Below, one piece after another: positions 1 through 9,000 of a stretch of DNA of 57,097 nt. The position numbers and the translations under genes are program-made. The notes beneath the pieces are model-generated. The model saw nothing but the letters and a program-made list of their open reading frames with translations. It had not been told where the DNA came from and ran no database searches. Origin of the DNA: Corallochytrium limacisporum (lineage: Eukaryota > Opisthokonta); the NCBI GenBank assembly GCA_002811645.1, contig PDIP01000022.1, positions 114,320-171,416 on the forward strand. The letters are read 5' to 3'. Position 1 is the first letter of the stretch; each line of letters begins with the position of its first letter.

Positions 1-459
1 CCGGACCAGCGGGCCGTCCCCTCCCCCCCTCCGTTCCAGAAGAAAAGGCACTCGCACCGACAATTTGATTTCCATGGGGATGTTGACACGTGAAGCTGCT
101 TGTAGAAGAGCAGATGTGTGACATGAATGCAAGGTACTTCTCGAGATGTGTACTTTGTTTGATCCTTTTTCTCTTTGGCCTGTAAATATTGCATCAGCAA
201 TAAAGAGATACTTTGGATTTGTGCTAATCGGGGACATACAAACCGGACAATAGTATAATCCGAGGTTGGCCTTACTGGTTACAAAGTTTTCGACAGCAGG
301 TTTCACATGAGGGACTAAACATGTGTGTCAGACTGTTCCGTGAATTTTAGCTTGCGGCAAAGAGTTTCTAGTGCAACACTGCATACTTTCAGAAGTGGAT
401 CGTCTTCGACGAGATTGTAAGGGAAATTGGAGTAGCCGTAGAGAGCAATCAACGGACCC
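1..459. other. Non-coding leader of the window
   Basis: No supported gene. An AATAAA-type word lies near 199 in A/T-rich sequence, so the first 200 bases could be the 3' flank of a gene to the left; this is a guess. The rest is the upstream region of the PAP2 gene that starts at 460. Confidence 0.4.
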
Positions 460-1386
460 ATGTCCCTGGCACAGCAACCAAGGATGAGCTCACAGGAGAT
501 GTCACTGGGCTTGCTGGATCATAAGCCGTCTCGCTTGCTCATCATGAGCATTGCGATGGTGTCCTTCTTGCTCTTCACTTTCTCGCAGTATGCTATTGAA
601 AGCAGCTGCGGCTATCCTCAGTACAACCGCTACGAGAATCCGGACCACCTTGGCGACGCATGGCTTCACAAAGGCTGGCGTAGTCTCATGTTTATCTGGA
701 TGCCGCGGTTCATAATGTTTTCGCAAGCCTTCTTCCTGATTTACTTGAGCCGGTTGCCGTTCTGCGAAGTCAAGGCCGCACACGCCGCCCAGGCCGGACC
801 GTACATTAGCATCAGTTTTCGCAATGCCTTTGGGATTGGTCTTGACTACGCGGTCGCGACAGTGACTTACTTCGTGGGCGAGGCACTTGTGCACTTCTAC
901 AAACGCAGGTACAGCATGGACTATGCATGTAAGAAGGACGGCCAGGGCAACAGTCCCAGTGGGCATGCTTTCTACGCCGCGTGGATGATGATCATGCTCA
1001 TATTTTTCCATGTACAGTACGTAGCACGTATCCCGGAATGTCGGAACCCACCATCAGTAGTAGTCGGCTCCACACCGCGCATCCTCACAGCTGCACAGGT
1101 CTTTGGTACCCTGTTGGTCATGCTGCCCGAGCTCGTTACCACATACCACTACGGCTACCACTCCACGGCACAAATGATACAGGGCGCATCGCTCGGTGTG
1201 TGCTGGGCCGTTGTGTGCGGTTTCCTGGTCGCGCAAGCACAGAAAAGCAGCCTGCACCTTACTCGACACGACGGACGTCTGGCTTCTTCAACGGTAGGTG
1301 ATGATGGCCATGGCAACAGAAAATCGGAGCCACATCAAGGGAAGCAGATTCATCCGCTCAACGGTCGCCGAGGAAAGCGAGAATGA
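460..1386 (+). CDS. PAP2-superfamily membrane phosphatase
   Basis: A 308-residue multi-pass membrane protein, probably a lipid phosphate or polyisoprenyl-diphosphate phosphatase of an internal membrane. The clearest evidence is the PAP2 second motif PSGH (His at about 169) followed by a hydrophobic helix, and a later His at about 234 in YGYHSTAQ followed by another helix, as in the third motif. Hydrophobic segments lie near residues 27-44, 76-97, 122-142, 170-188, 210-226 and 240-258. The usual first motif (KxxxxxxRP) is only hinted at by YKRRYSMDY near 147-155. The third motif has Gln where many family members have Asp, as in dolichyl-diphosphatases. The C-terminal 45 residues are polar and probably cytosolic. 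The start is the first ATG of the frame. The family call is fairly secure; the substrate is not. Confidence 0.72.
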   Translation: MSLAQQPRMSSQEMSLGLLDHKPSRLLIMSIAMVSFLLFTFSQYAIESSCGYPQYNRYENPDHLGDAWLHKGWRSLMFIWMPRFIMFSQAFFLIYLSRLPFCEVKAAHAAQAGPYISISFRNAFGIGLDYAVATVTYFVGEALVHFYKRRYSMDYACKKDGQGNSPSGHAFYAAWMMIMLIFFHVQYVARIPECRNPPSVVVGSTPRILTAAQVFGTLLVMLPELVTTYHYGYHSTAQMIQGASLGVCWAVVCGFLVAQAQKSSLHLTRHDGRLASSTVGDDGHGNRKSEPHQGKQIHPLNGRRGKRE

Positions 1387-3307
1387 AGGCGTTCGTGTCA
1401 GCGGATGTGATTCGGATGCGTTCGGTTATCACCATGAGTGCAGGCTTAGAACCATGCATGCAGACGCGGATACGGGGGAAAGCCACGATGGAAACCGTAT
1501 GTCACCACCATCGTGCCCAGGCAATCAAAAGCCGCTCGTTGCAACCCCCCCCCTTCTCCTGCTCACACTCTGATGAGGCATTCAGTTCCTGATTCTGATG
1601 GGATCTAGCAATTTTTGTGACGTGTCTTCCAATACACTTTGTACGTGAACCGCTCCGGGGGAAGAAACCTGGGGAGGGGTGGCTGGTGGGGAGGAGGGAG
1701 AACACCACCCCACACTATGCAAACAACCTAAAATGGTTATAGCCTCTCCCGCAACAAATCCAAGATATCATAAATCAATTAAATATATAAAATTTCGATC
1801 AACTAGTATATATTATTTACCGGTATATAATGATCAATCAAAAGAACAACTACAAACACAATTTGCAATCTGGATTCTTCTTTCCTCTCCGAAAAGATGA
1901 GCAGGGGAGAGAGACTGGGCCGGGACTTTTTCTCTGTTTTCGCTATTATTCCACTCCCCCCCCCCGGGCGGGGGGGGGCGGGGGACTGGGCAGCCCGGGT
2001 AACTCCTCAGTACCCACCCTTCCTTTTTTTTTTTTGCGGTGGAAGGCCGGTTGGTTGGTTCCGAAAGACATTCTTTGTTTGAGGCAACCATAAAAATACC
2101 CCCCATCGCCGCAGTTACGCGCAAAACCTCCCCCTTCCTCCCGGGGGATCTTCGGCTCTCTCTTTCTTTCTGTTTGATTACATTTTTCTTGGTAATTGCG
2201 AGTCTTCCCACCAACCCACTTCCCCCTTCCTGCTCTCTTTGCCTGCCCCCCCCCCCGCGGGGGGGGAATATCTCAATTACTGCGATCGCTGTTTGCTTAG
2301 TGAAGTGTTTTATTCATTTTTTTTTTCTTTTTGGGTTCCGATCCAAGGGTGGCCGTACGTGTTTACGCCTATCACCAAAGACGGGCGAAAAATAAAAACG
2401 GGAGACGACGACGACGACGACGACCACGAGTGCGAGCGAGCGAGCGACAGAGAGAGCGAGAGAGAGAGAGAGACAGAGAGAGAGAGAGAGGGGGAGAAGG
2501 CAACACTTCACTTAATCCCGACCAAGCCAAAAAAAAGCCAATAAGAAATACAAAGGAAAGAAATTGGAATGAAAGATCAAACACCCACCAACCCACAAAG
2601 GATGCTGCTGCTATGTTTCAAGGACACCAGTTTTCTCATCGCATTTTCCAACAAAGAAAGGGAAGACAGGTTTTAGGCACGATCTTCCTTTGCTGCGACA
2701 AAGTTCCAAGGTAAAAAGTAGGTAATGCGGCCAGTGGTCAACAAAACACATGGGCCATACTGGACAAGATTGCACAAAAATGGGGCGAGAGAAGTTGGAG
2801 GGTGGGTGGAGGAGGGAGAGGGGGAGGGGTGGGGAGGCGATGATGGACCAGAAAGATAAGAGGGACACAGGCGATTTCAGGGGCAGCCGTTTCTTGAAAG
2901 AAGCAGGAAGAGGCGGACAAAACGCAAAGAGCGAGCCACGGTTTTGAGGTTTGGGGAAAGGCGGTAGCCAGCGAGACGCGAGAGAGTGTACACGCACACA
3001 CACACACACACACACAGAGAGAGAGGAGAGCTCCAGACCCGACCCACCCAAGAATTTTTATGGCGTTCGCGGTAGTGAACATTGTTCCTTGGTTGGTGGA
3101 ATGGACCATGAATGGGCAAGGAAGGAAGGGGAGCGATATCTTTTGGGTTCTGAAAGGAAGACAGTCACCGGCACCTGCTATTTCATGCGATGGTACAAGT
3201 CGTGACTTACAATAGTACACGCGAATGTGGTGTTCTATATAGGTTCGATTGATCTACAGAACGGTGGACATAACGGTAGAACCCAACTGGATCGCTCGGC
3301 ACACAGG
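1387..3307. repeat. Intergenic low-complexity block with simple repeats and C/G palindromes
   Basis: No supported gene. Seen directly: a C10 run joined to a G-rich run (1956-1984); C11 then GCG8 (2246-2266); an ACG triplet array (2404-2424); GA arrays (2448-2490 and 3015-3024); a CA array (2995-3016); and GGTTGGTTGGTT (about 2049-2062). Short frames here are repetitive translations such as runs of Arg-Glu or Asp and are artefacts of the arrays. The last few hundred bases should hold the promoter of the Erf4-like gene. Confidence 0.7.
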
Positions 3308-4204
3308 ATGAGTACCAACCCGTACGCTCAACAGCCCGCACCAGGTGGCTACCCTGCGCAACCGCAGGCAGGCTACCCTCAGGGCTACAACCAGGTTCCC
3401 CCTGGATATCCAGGTGCTGCTCCTGCCTACCCCGCGACTGCACCGGCTCCCGGTGGCTACCCTGGTGCACCTCCCCCGACCTACCCAACAGCGGGTCAGC
3501 CAGTGCCGCCAGCAGGAGGCTATGCCGGGCCCACGGCAGGGATGCCTGTGCCACAGCCCGGGATGCCCCAGGGGGGGCCACCGACGGCCATGACGCTGAC
3601 ATTGTTGTGGACAGACATGCAAAACCTTGGTCTCTATTCTGAGGTTTTCCCGGACGCTTTGCTCAAGGACAAGATTGCGCCCCAGGAGTATCAACGGGTC
3701 ATGCAAGCCATTAATGCCATCCTCCGGAAGTGGAACAGCGAATTTTCTGAGTACGCCAATAAGCAGAACAAGGTCTGGTGCTGTGCACTGCTGACATGCT
3801 GCCTGCTGTGTCCGTGTGCATGCATTTGGACAACGTGCGCGGCGCCCGGTGTGCAGAAGCGGTCCCAGGAACATCAGCAGCGTCTCCAACAGTTTGTCGC
3901 GGACACAAACAGCGCGTGGATGAGTCAAGCGGGTGTTTCTATCTCTGTTCAGATGAAGCCGGCCAATGAAGTCCATCCCGAAGGGGCACCGCAGGGCAAC
4001 CCGGAGCTCATGAAGGCGCAAATGTATCGCAAGCTCATCCAGCAAGAACCGGTCCTCTACTTTAACGTCAACAGCACTGGTGCTGCTACTGGTGCGGGTG
4101 CTAAGCCTCCGGCCGGCGGATACGGAGCTAACGGCCCACCGCAACCTCAGCCTGTCGTGAATACTAACACCAACCCACCTCCTTCCGCAGCCACAGGTGC
4201 GTGA
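3308..4204 (+). CDS. Erf4/Golgin-A7-like protein with proline-rich N-terminus
   Basis: A 298-residue protein. Residues 1-98 are Pro/Gly/Tyr/Ala-rich, with repeated GGYP and GYPQ-type words. The remaining core has the layout of the Erf4/GOLGA7 family, the accessory subunit of DHHC palmitoyltransferases that modify Ras at the ER/Golgi. It begins FPDALLKDKI, then has a helix ending in NAIL, a short very Cys-rich hydrophobic segment at about 157-177, and an amphipathic helix leading to a GVSISVQM strand. In the family this Cys-containing stretch is membrane-associated and can be palmitoylated. The C-terminal 50 residues are again Pro/Gly/Asn-rich. The ATG at 3308 is the first in frame; only a GTG lies further upstream. 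Assignment is by pattern of conserved positions and could be wrong. An unrelated proline-rich Cys-anchored protein is the alternative. Confidence 0.5.
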   Translation: MSTNPYAQQPAPGGYPAQPQAGYPQGYNQVPPGYPGAAPAYPATAPAPGGYPGAPPPTYPTAGQPVPPAGGYAGPTAGMPVPQPGMPQGGPPTAMTLTLLWTDMQNLGLYSEVFPDALLKDKIAPQEYQRVMQAINAILRKWNSEFSEYANKQNKVWCCALLTCCLLCPCACIWTTCAAPGVQKRSQEHQQRLQQFVADTNSAWMSQAGVSISVQMKPANEVHPEGAPQGNPELMKAQMYRKLIQQEPVLYFNVNSTGAATGAGAKPPAGGYGANGPPQPQPVVNTNTNPPPSAATGA

Positions 4205-4480
4205 GTGTGGTAGCTCGTGGTCATCAACCACTGCCAATACATGTCTTATAGACCAATACTGGTGCTTATTACATGAGTTAGAAGTCGATGAAAGACGACA
4301 TGGGCTATAGAGTTCATGTCACTAAGATATCTCTGGCTCAAAACATCATGATCCGAAGCATGTCCTGTGCATGGATACAGCTACAGGGACCCATCTCCTC
4401 GAGGCATTTCTTTTGTGCTGGAGGGTCCCCTTTCAAGTGCTTTTCTGCTGCGTAGTTTATCACAAAGACTAACATGCTAG

Positions 4481-4552
4481 GAACATGCAGAAGTGTTCAA
4501 ATTCCACCAGATAGTTGTGAAGCTCATGCATAATGTCTTGGTGCAAAAATGC
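4481..4552. repeat. Left copy of duplicated tRNA-Asp flank
   Basis: This segment matches 5172-5240 except for five substitutions, then runs into an A-tract. With the tRNA genes and the sequence beyond them it shows that one tRNA-Asp locus was duplicated. The offset is 691 bases for this flank but 607 for the tRNA gene, because an extra 87-base tandem unit sits in this copy. Confidence 0.85.
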
Positions 4553-4585
4553 AAAAAAAAAAAAAAAAAACAGGAAAAAAAATGG

Positions 4586-4631
4586 CTCGGCATCCGGGAA
4601 TCGAACCCGGGTCTTCCGCGTGACAGGCGGA
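4586..4631 (-). pseudogene. Truncated tRNA-Asp (3' half only)
   Basis: Identical to the 3' part of the intact tRNA-Asp genes: acceptor 3' strand, T arm, variable loop and anticodon arm with GTC. It stops after the anticodon stem. The D arm, and with it the pol III A box, is missing, so it is unlikely to be transcribed by itself. It lies directly downstream of the intact gene at 4673-4744. It repeats the gene's 3' end plus its T-run terminator at an 87-base spacing, so it arose by tandem duplication across the adjacent A/T tracts. Confidence 0.85.
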
Positions 4632-4672
4632 AAAAACGAAAAAAAAAAAAAAAAAAACAGGAAAAAAAATGG

Positions 4673-4744
4673 CTCGGCATCCGGGAATCGAACCCGGGTC
4701 TTCCGCGTGACAGGCGGAGATACTTACCACTATACTAATGCCGA
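4673..4744 (-). tRNA. tRNA-Asp (GTC), copy 1
   Basis: A 72-base cloverleaf on the minus strand. The 7-bp acceptor stem is TCGGCAT/ATGCCGA with discriminator G, as expected for eukaryotic tRNA-Asp. The anticodon arm is TCCGC-CTGTCAC-GCGGA (anticodon GTC) and the T arm CGGG-TTCGATT-CCCG. The pol III A box (TAGTATAGTGG) and B box (GGTTCGATTCC) are both present. A run of eight T on the minus strand (4662-4669) just past the 3' end is a pol III terminator. No intron and no encoded CCA. Confidence 0.96.
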
Positions 4745-5279
4745 TGTGTAACGCCAGCTAATGGGTAGCTGTTAAAGGATGGAGAAAAATAAATATATAA
4801 ATAGCTGGGCAATCTGCTAGGTCCCATAGCACCCGTCCACTCTGGCTTGTCTCGACCGCCCGAGTACCTGGGCTAGACCGATAGTAACTTGATGTTTGGC
4901 AACCATCAGAGACAGCAGGTTGATGCAAGACGCATGTTCCTGTTCAGTATGGATTGGATGTCATGATGGTACATGTGTCCAAATGCTACCCTGATATCTC
5001 ACGTCCGGTGGGATGGATCTCGAAGGCAACTGATTCTGCCAGCCAACCAGGGGCCTCTAAAAAAAAAGGAAAAAAAATAACTCGTTGAGAGAGAGGAGTG
5101 GGCACATTGGTGGGCCGATGACTGATAAACACAATACAACGACGACATTACTGTAATGATGGACATGTTCGGAGCATGCAGAAGTGCTCAAACTCCACCA
5201 GATGGTTGTGAAGCTCATGCATAACGTCTTGGTGCAAAAAAAAGAAAAAAAAAAGAAAAAAAAAAGGAAAAAAAAATGG
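4745..5279. other. Spacer between the two tRNA-Asp copies
   Basis: No gene seen. The first 60 bases (TGTG.ACGCCAGCTAATGGG...) are repeated after the second tRNA from 5352 with a few substitutions and a small indel. The last 110 bases (5172-5279) repeat the segment before the first copy, ending in A-rich tracts that provide the terminator of copy 2. The middle is unique sequence. Confidence 0.6.
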
Positions 5280-5351
5280 CTCGGCATCCGGGAATCGAAC
5301 CCGGGTCTTCCGCGTGACAGGCGGAGATACTTACCACTATACTAATGCCGA
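5280..5351 (-). tRNA. tRNA-Asp (GTC), copy 2
   Basis: Identical over all 72 bases to the copy at 4673-4744, with the same A and B boxes, GTC anticodon and G discriminator. The minus-strand T run at about 5268-5276 is the terminator. The gene is fully conserved while its duplicated flanks have diverged, which suggests both copies are functional or kept alike by gene conversion. Confidence 0.96.
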
Positions 5352-6005
5352 TGTGTTACGCCAGCTAATGGGTAGCTGTAAGGAAGGGAGAAAAATAAAT
5401 ATATGAATAGCAGATAGACCTCCTGGGCGGGAAAATGTCGAGTTAGTGGGACATGGTCTTTCTTTAGAGGCAATTGGCCGTCCATTTGCGAAACGATTAG
5501 CTACATCTGGCGAGAAGATGATGCCGTGTGCATGCACTGCATGCTCGTGATACAGATCTGAAGTCTGAGCTGGCAAACCCATTCCGCCCCCGGACCACAG
5601 CGCGACCTCTGTGTTGTCGGGTTGGGTGGCCCCCATGGTCAGTTTTCTGTCCGTTGCGAAGGTGAGTTTTGGGAGACGGGAGCAGAGGACGGGGGAGAAT
5701 CATCGGGGGGACAATTTTCTTTTTTTCTCTCCCTCTCTCTCTCTCTCTCTGTGTGTGTGTGTCTGGTGTGGGTGGGCTGGTCTGAGTCCCCGGGGAGCGT
5801 CCGATCTCGCTGTGGAGATATCGAAACGCGCAAATAACAAACAAACGAAACTAAGCTGCGAAAAGGTAAAGCTATGTCACGGATCTTACGGAAACAGGCA
5901 GTGGCAAATCCAAATAAAAAACATAGACCAGGGAAATAACACTTACCACAGAAAATAATCATGACTTAGGGATATCGTAACAGTAGAAACAATAACTGAC
6001 CAGAG
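5352..6005. promoter_or_regulatory. Upstream region of the synaptojanin gene
   Basis: No gene seen. It starts with the right-hand end of the tRNA duplication (to about 5405). Further on are the word TCGGGTTGGGTGGCC near 5618, a CT array (5726-5750) joined to a GT array (5751-5762), and a CCCCGGGG palindrome at 5788-5795, about 210 bases before the start codon. These resemble features upstream of other genes in the window. No transcription start can be assigned. Confidence 0.4.
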
Positions 6006-9000
6006 ATGACGTCGCCGACCAAGACGTACAGTGTCCTCACCAGGAACGACTCGTTGGTTGTGCGGCACAATGACCGACTGGATTCGCTCGTCTTTACCAC
6101 CCATGGTGTAAGCAAATACACTGTGGACGACACATCCATCATCCAGGAGGAGAGTACGTCCCTATTGGACTGTTCATACGTGCTGGGTCTCTTGGATCTG
6201 CGCAACAGTAACCTACTTTCCGTGTCTGGCCAGTATGTGAATGAATATCTTGTGGTGGTCACATTTGCATCGACCATGTTCAACGGTGTTAGCGAAGGCA
6301 TCGGCCTCGACGGACACGACGCCATCTTTTTCGGCGTCCGTAAAGTTGCGCTCGTGCCGATCGGTCACCGCCGGCCTCAGGTCCTCGATGGGCCGCGTCT
6401 GAGTGCACTGTCCCGGGACCGCAGCGGCGGTGGTATGAACGACTCCCAGCCACAATCATCGTTACAACAGTCACCGTCACAATCACGAGCACCACTAAAC
6501 AGCAATGGGCCATACGCAGGTGAGACCCCAGCAGACTCAGCCGATCGGTTCTCAGTTCCGCCGGAATACGTGAGCTTGTTAAAGAATGTGGTTAAGCTGC
6601 TGGAGGATGGGAGTTTCTATTTTGCAAGCGGGTACGACCTAAGCCACCGCATGGAACGCCAGCCGAACGCGGTGGAGGCCGAGCAACATAACTACGCTCT
6701 AAGCCACGACGCCCGGTTCTTATGGAACGAAAGTCTGGTGGAACCATTGCGTGATACAGGACTGGACGTCAGCCCGTGGACAGTGCGGTTGATACGCGGG
6801 CACTTGGCGTACGCCAAACTGTTTTTGGGAGACTCACAGCTGCACATCATGTTGATTTCACGCCTGAGCGGGGGACGGGCTGGTCGACGGTTCCAGACGC
6901 GCGGTGTCGATGACGATGGCAACGTGGCCAATTACGTGGAAACGGAGGTCATTCTGTACACAGATGAGTTTACCACAGCCATGGTTCAGGTGCGCGGGTC
7001 CGTGCCGCTCTTTTGGGAACAAACCGGTCTGCAGCTCGGGGCCCACAAAGTAAAATTTCCTCGCACCGACGAGGCATCGGCCCCGGCGTTTCAAAAGCAC
7101 GTCGACCGTATGCTCGAGGATTTTGAGAAATTATATATTTTGAACTTGTTAGGCAGTTCCAAGGAGGGTGAGAAACTATTGACAGACAAGTTTGAGTTCG
7201 CAGTCAAGAACTTCGGGCGGCAAAATGACCTCATATACCAATGGTTTGACATGCATTCCAAGACCAAAGGCGGCAGGTACGACGACGGTGTGCGGCAAAT
7301 GATTGAAAAGGTGGGCAGCCAGTTACACGACTATGGCTTCTACGTGAGCCACTACGGCAGTCCGCTTCGTTTCCAGTTGGGGGTGGTGCGAACCAACTGC
7401 CTCGACTGTTTGGACCGCACTAACATGGCCATGTCGTACATGAGCTTTGAAATGTTGTCAGAAATGATGATCACCGTGGGTGTCACGGAGGAGCGGTACC
7501 TGCACCAGGTGCGTGAGAAAATGAAGCAAATGTGGGGTCTCAACGGTGACCGGCTGTCTATAATTTACGCTGGAACGGGAGCCATGCGTGCTGACGTGAC
7601 AGCCAAGGGCAAACGGACGTACACCGGCCGTCTGCAGGACTTTGCCAAAAGCGCGACTCGTTTGGTGCAGAACAATCTGGGTGATCGCAAGGTACAGGAC
7701 ACTATTGACTTGTTATTGGGCAAGGCGAAGGAGAAGGATGATTTGATGATTGCCGGAGGCGGCGGCGGTTCTGAGGATTCACGTAGTATGGCCGACGCGC
7801 CCTCCTTTGGTGGCGCCGCGCCCGGTTCAGATTTGAATTCGGTTTCGTCCGGCTTAGATATGGGTTCGCTGAGTTTGCTCGACGCTGGCGGTGCTGGCGG
7901 CGTCACTGCCTCCCCCACGAAAACGAGTAGCGCATTTCCAACTACCCAGTCATCGTCGTCACCGATTCCCCCACCAACGCAGTCCACTGGTGTCAATCTA
8001 ATGGTACAGACGCTAAACGCACAGCTGCAGAGCAAACTGGCTGAATACGAACACGAATTCAGCCAGTACCAGGACGTTATTGTTCATATTGGCACCTGGA
8101 ATGTCAATGGAGGCAAAAACTATGGCGCTGAAGACATGCTCCCTTGGCTGCACTGCATGGTCGAGAATAGCCTGCAGCAATCCGATATGGGATCGGATGA
8201 CCCCGGCTGGTCCAGCAACGGTAGCAGCCGTGGCGTCCTTCCGCATGTGTATGTGATTGGCTTTCAGGAACTGGTAGATTTGACTGCAGGCAACATGATG
8301 GCCGCGGATGCACAGAATCGCAACATGTGGGAGCAGGAGCTGGTCCAGGCCATGAACAAGCTGGGTGAAGTTGATCAGGCGCATCGCGCAAATTTGAGCA
8401 GCACAGCATCGGCGCAGATTCAGGCTGATCCATACGTGTTGGTGCGGTCAGAGCAGCTAGTTGGCGTGGGTCTCTTTGTGTTTGTCAAGCGTTCATATAC
8501 GGCACATGTGCGGGACATGGTCGTGTCTAAAGTCAAAGTCGGAATGCATGGCCTGGTAGGCAACAAAGGAGGCGTTGCGTGTCGCATGCGACTCTTTGAC
8601 ACTCGAATCTGCTTTATCACGGCACATTTGGCGGCAGGCCAGTCTAATGTTCATGACCGCAACGAAGATTTTCATGATATTATGAAGCAATTGAGATTCG
8701 GTAAGGGGCGGAGGGTCGCGGGCCACGACATGATCTTTTGGTTTGGCGATTTCAACTACCGTATCGACAATACGCCCATTGATGAGGTCAAAGAATTGAT
8801 CAAGACCCAGGAATGGACCACGCTGTGGGCACATGACCAACTACGCACGTCACGTTCGGCGAAGAAGGCGTTCGTGGGTTTCCAAGAAGGGGCATTGACC
8901 TTTGCTCCAACTTACAAATATGACATTGGCACGCAGACGTATGATACTTCGGAGAAGCAGCGCATTCCGGCGTGGACGGACCGCGTGCTTTGGCAAGGCA

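Noticed and set aside
1956-1984. G-quadruplex or vector/linker artefact as explanation of G/C runs
   Set aside because: The same kind of run recurs in many intergenic places with different flanks, so a single artefact is unlikely; quadruplex formation cannot be judged from sequence alone. Kept only as part of the upstream-palindrome finding.
2239-2714. Open frames on both strands rich in Arg/Glu, Asp or Ser/Leu
   Set aside because: They are direct translations of the ACG and GA simple repeats; no start context, motif or sequence complexity supports a protein.
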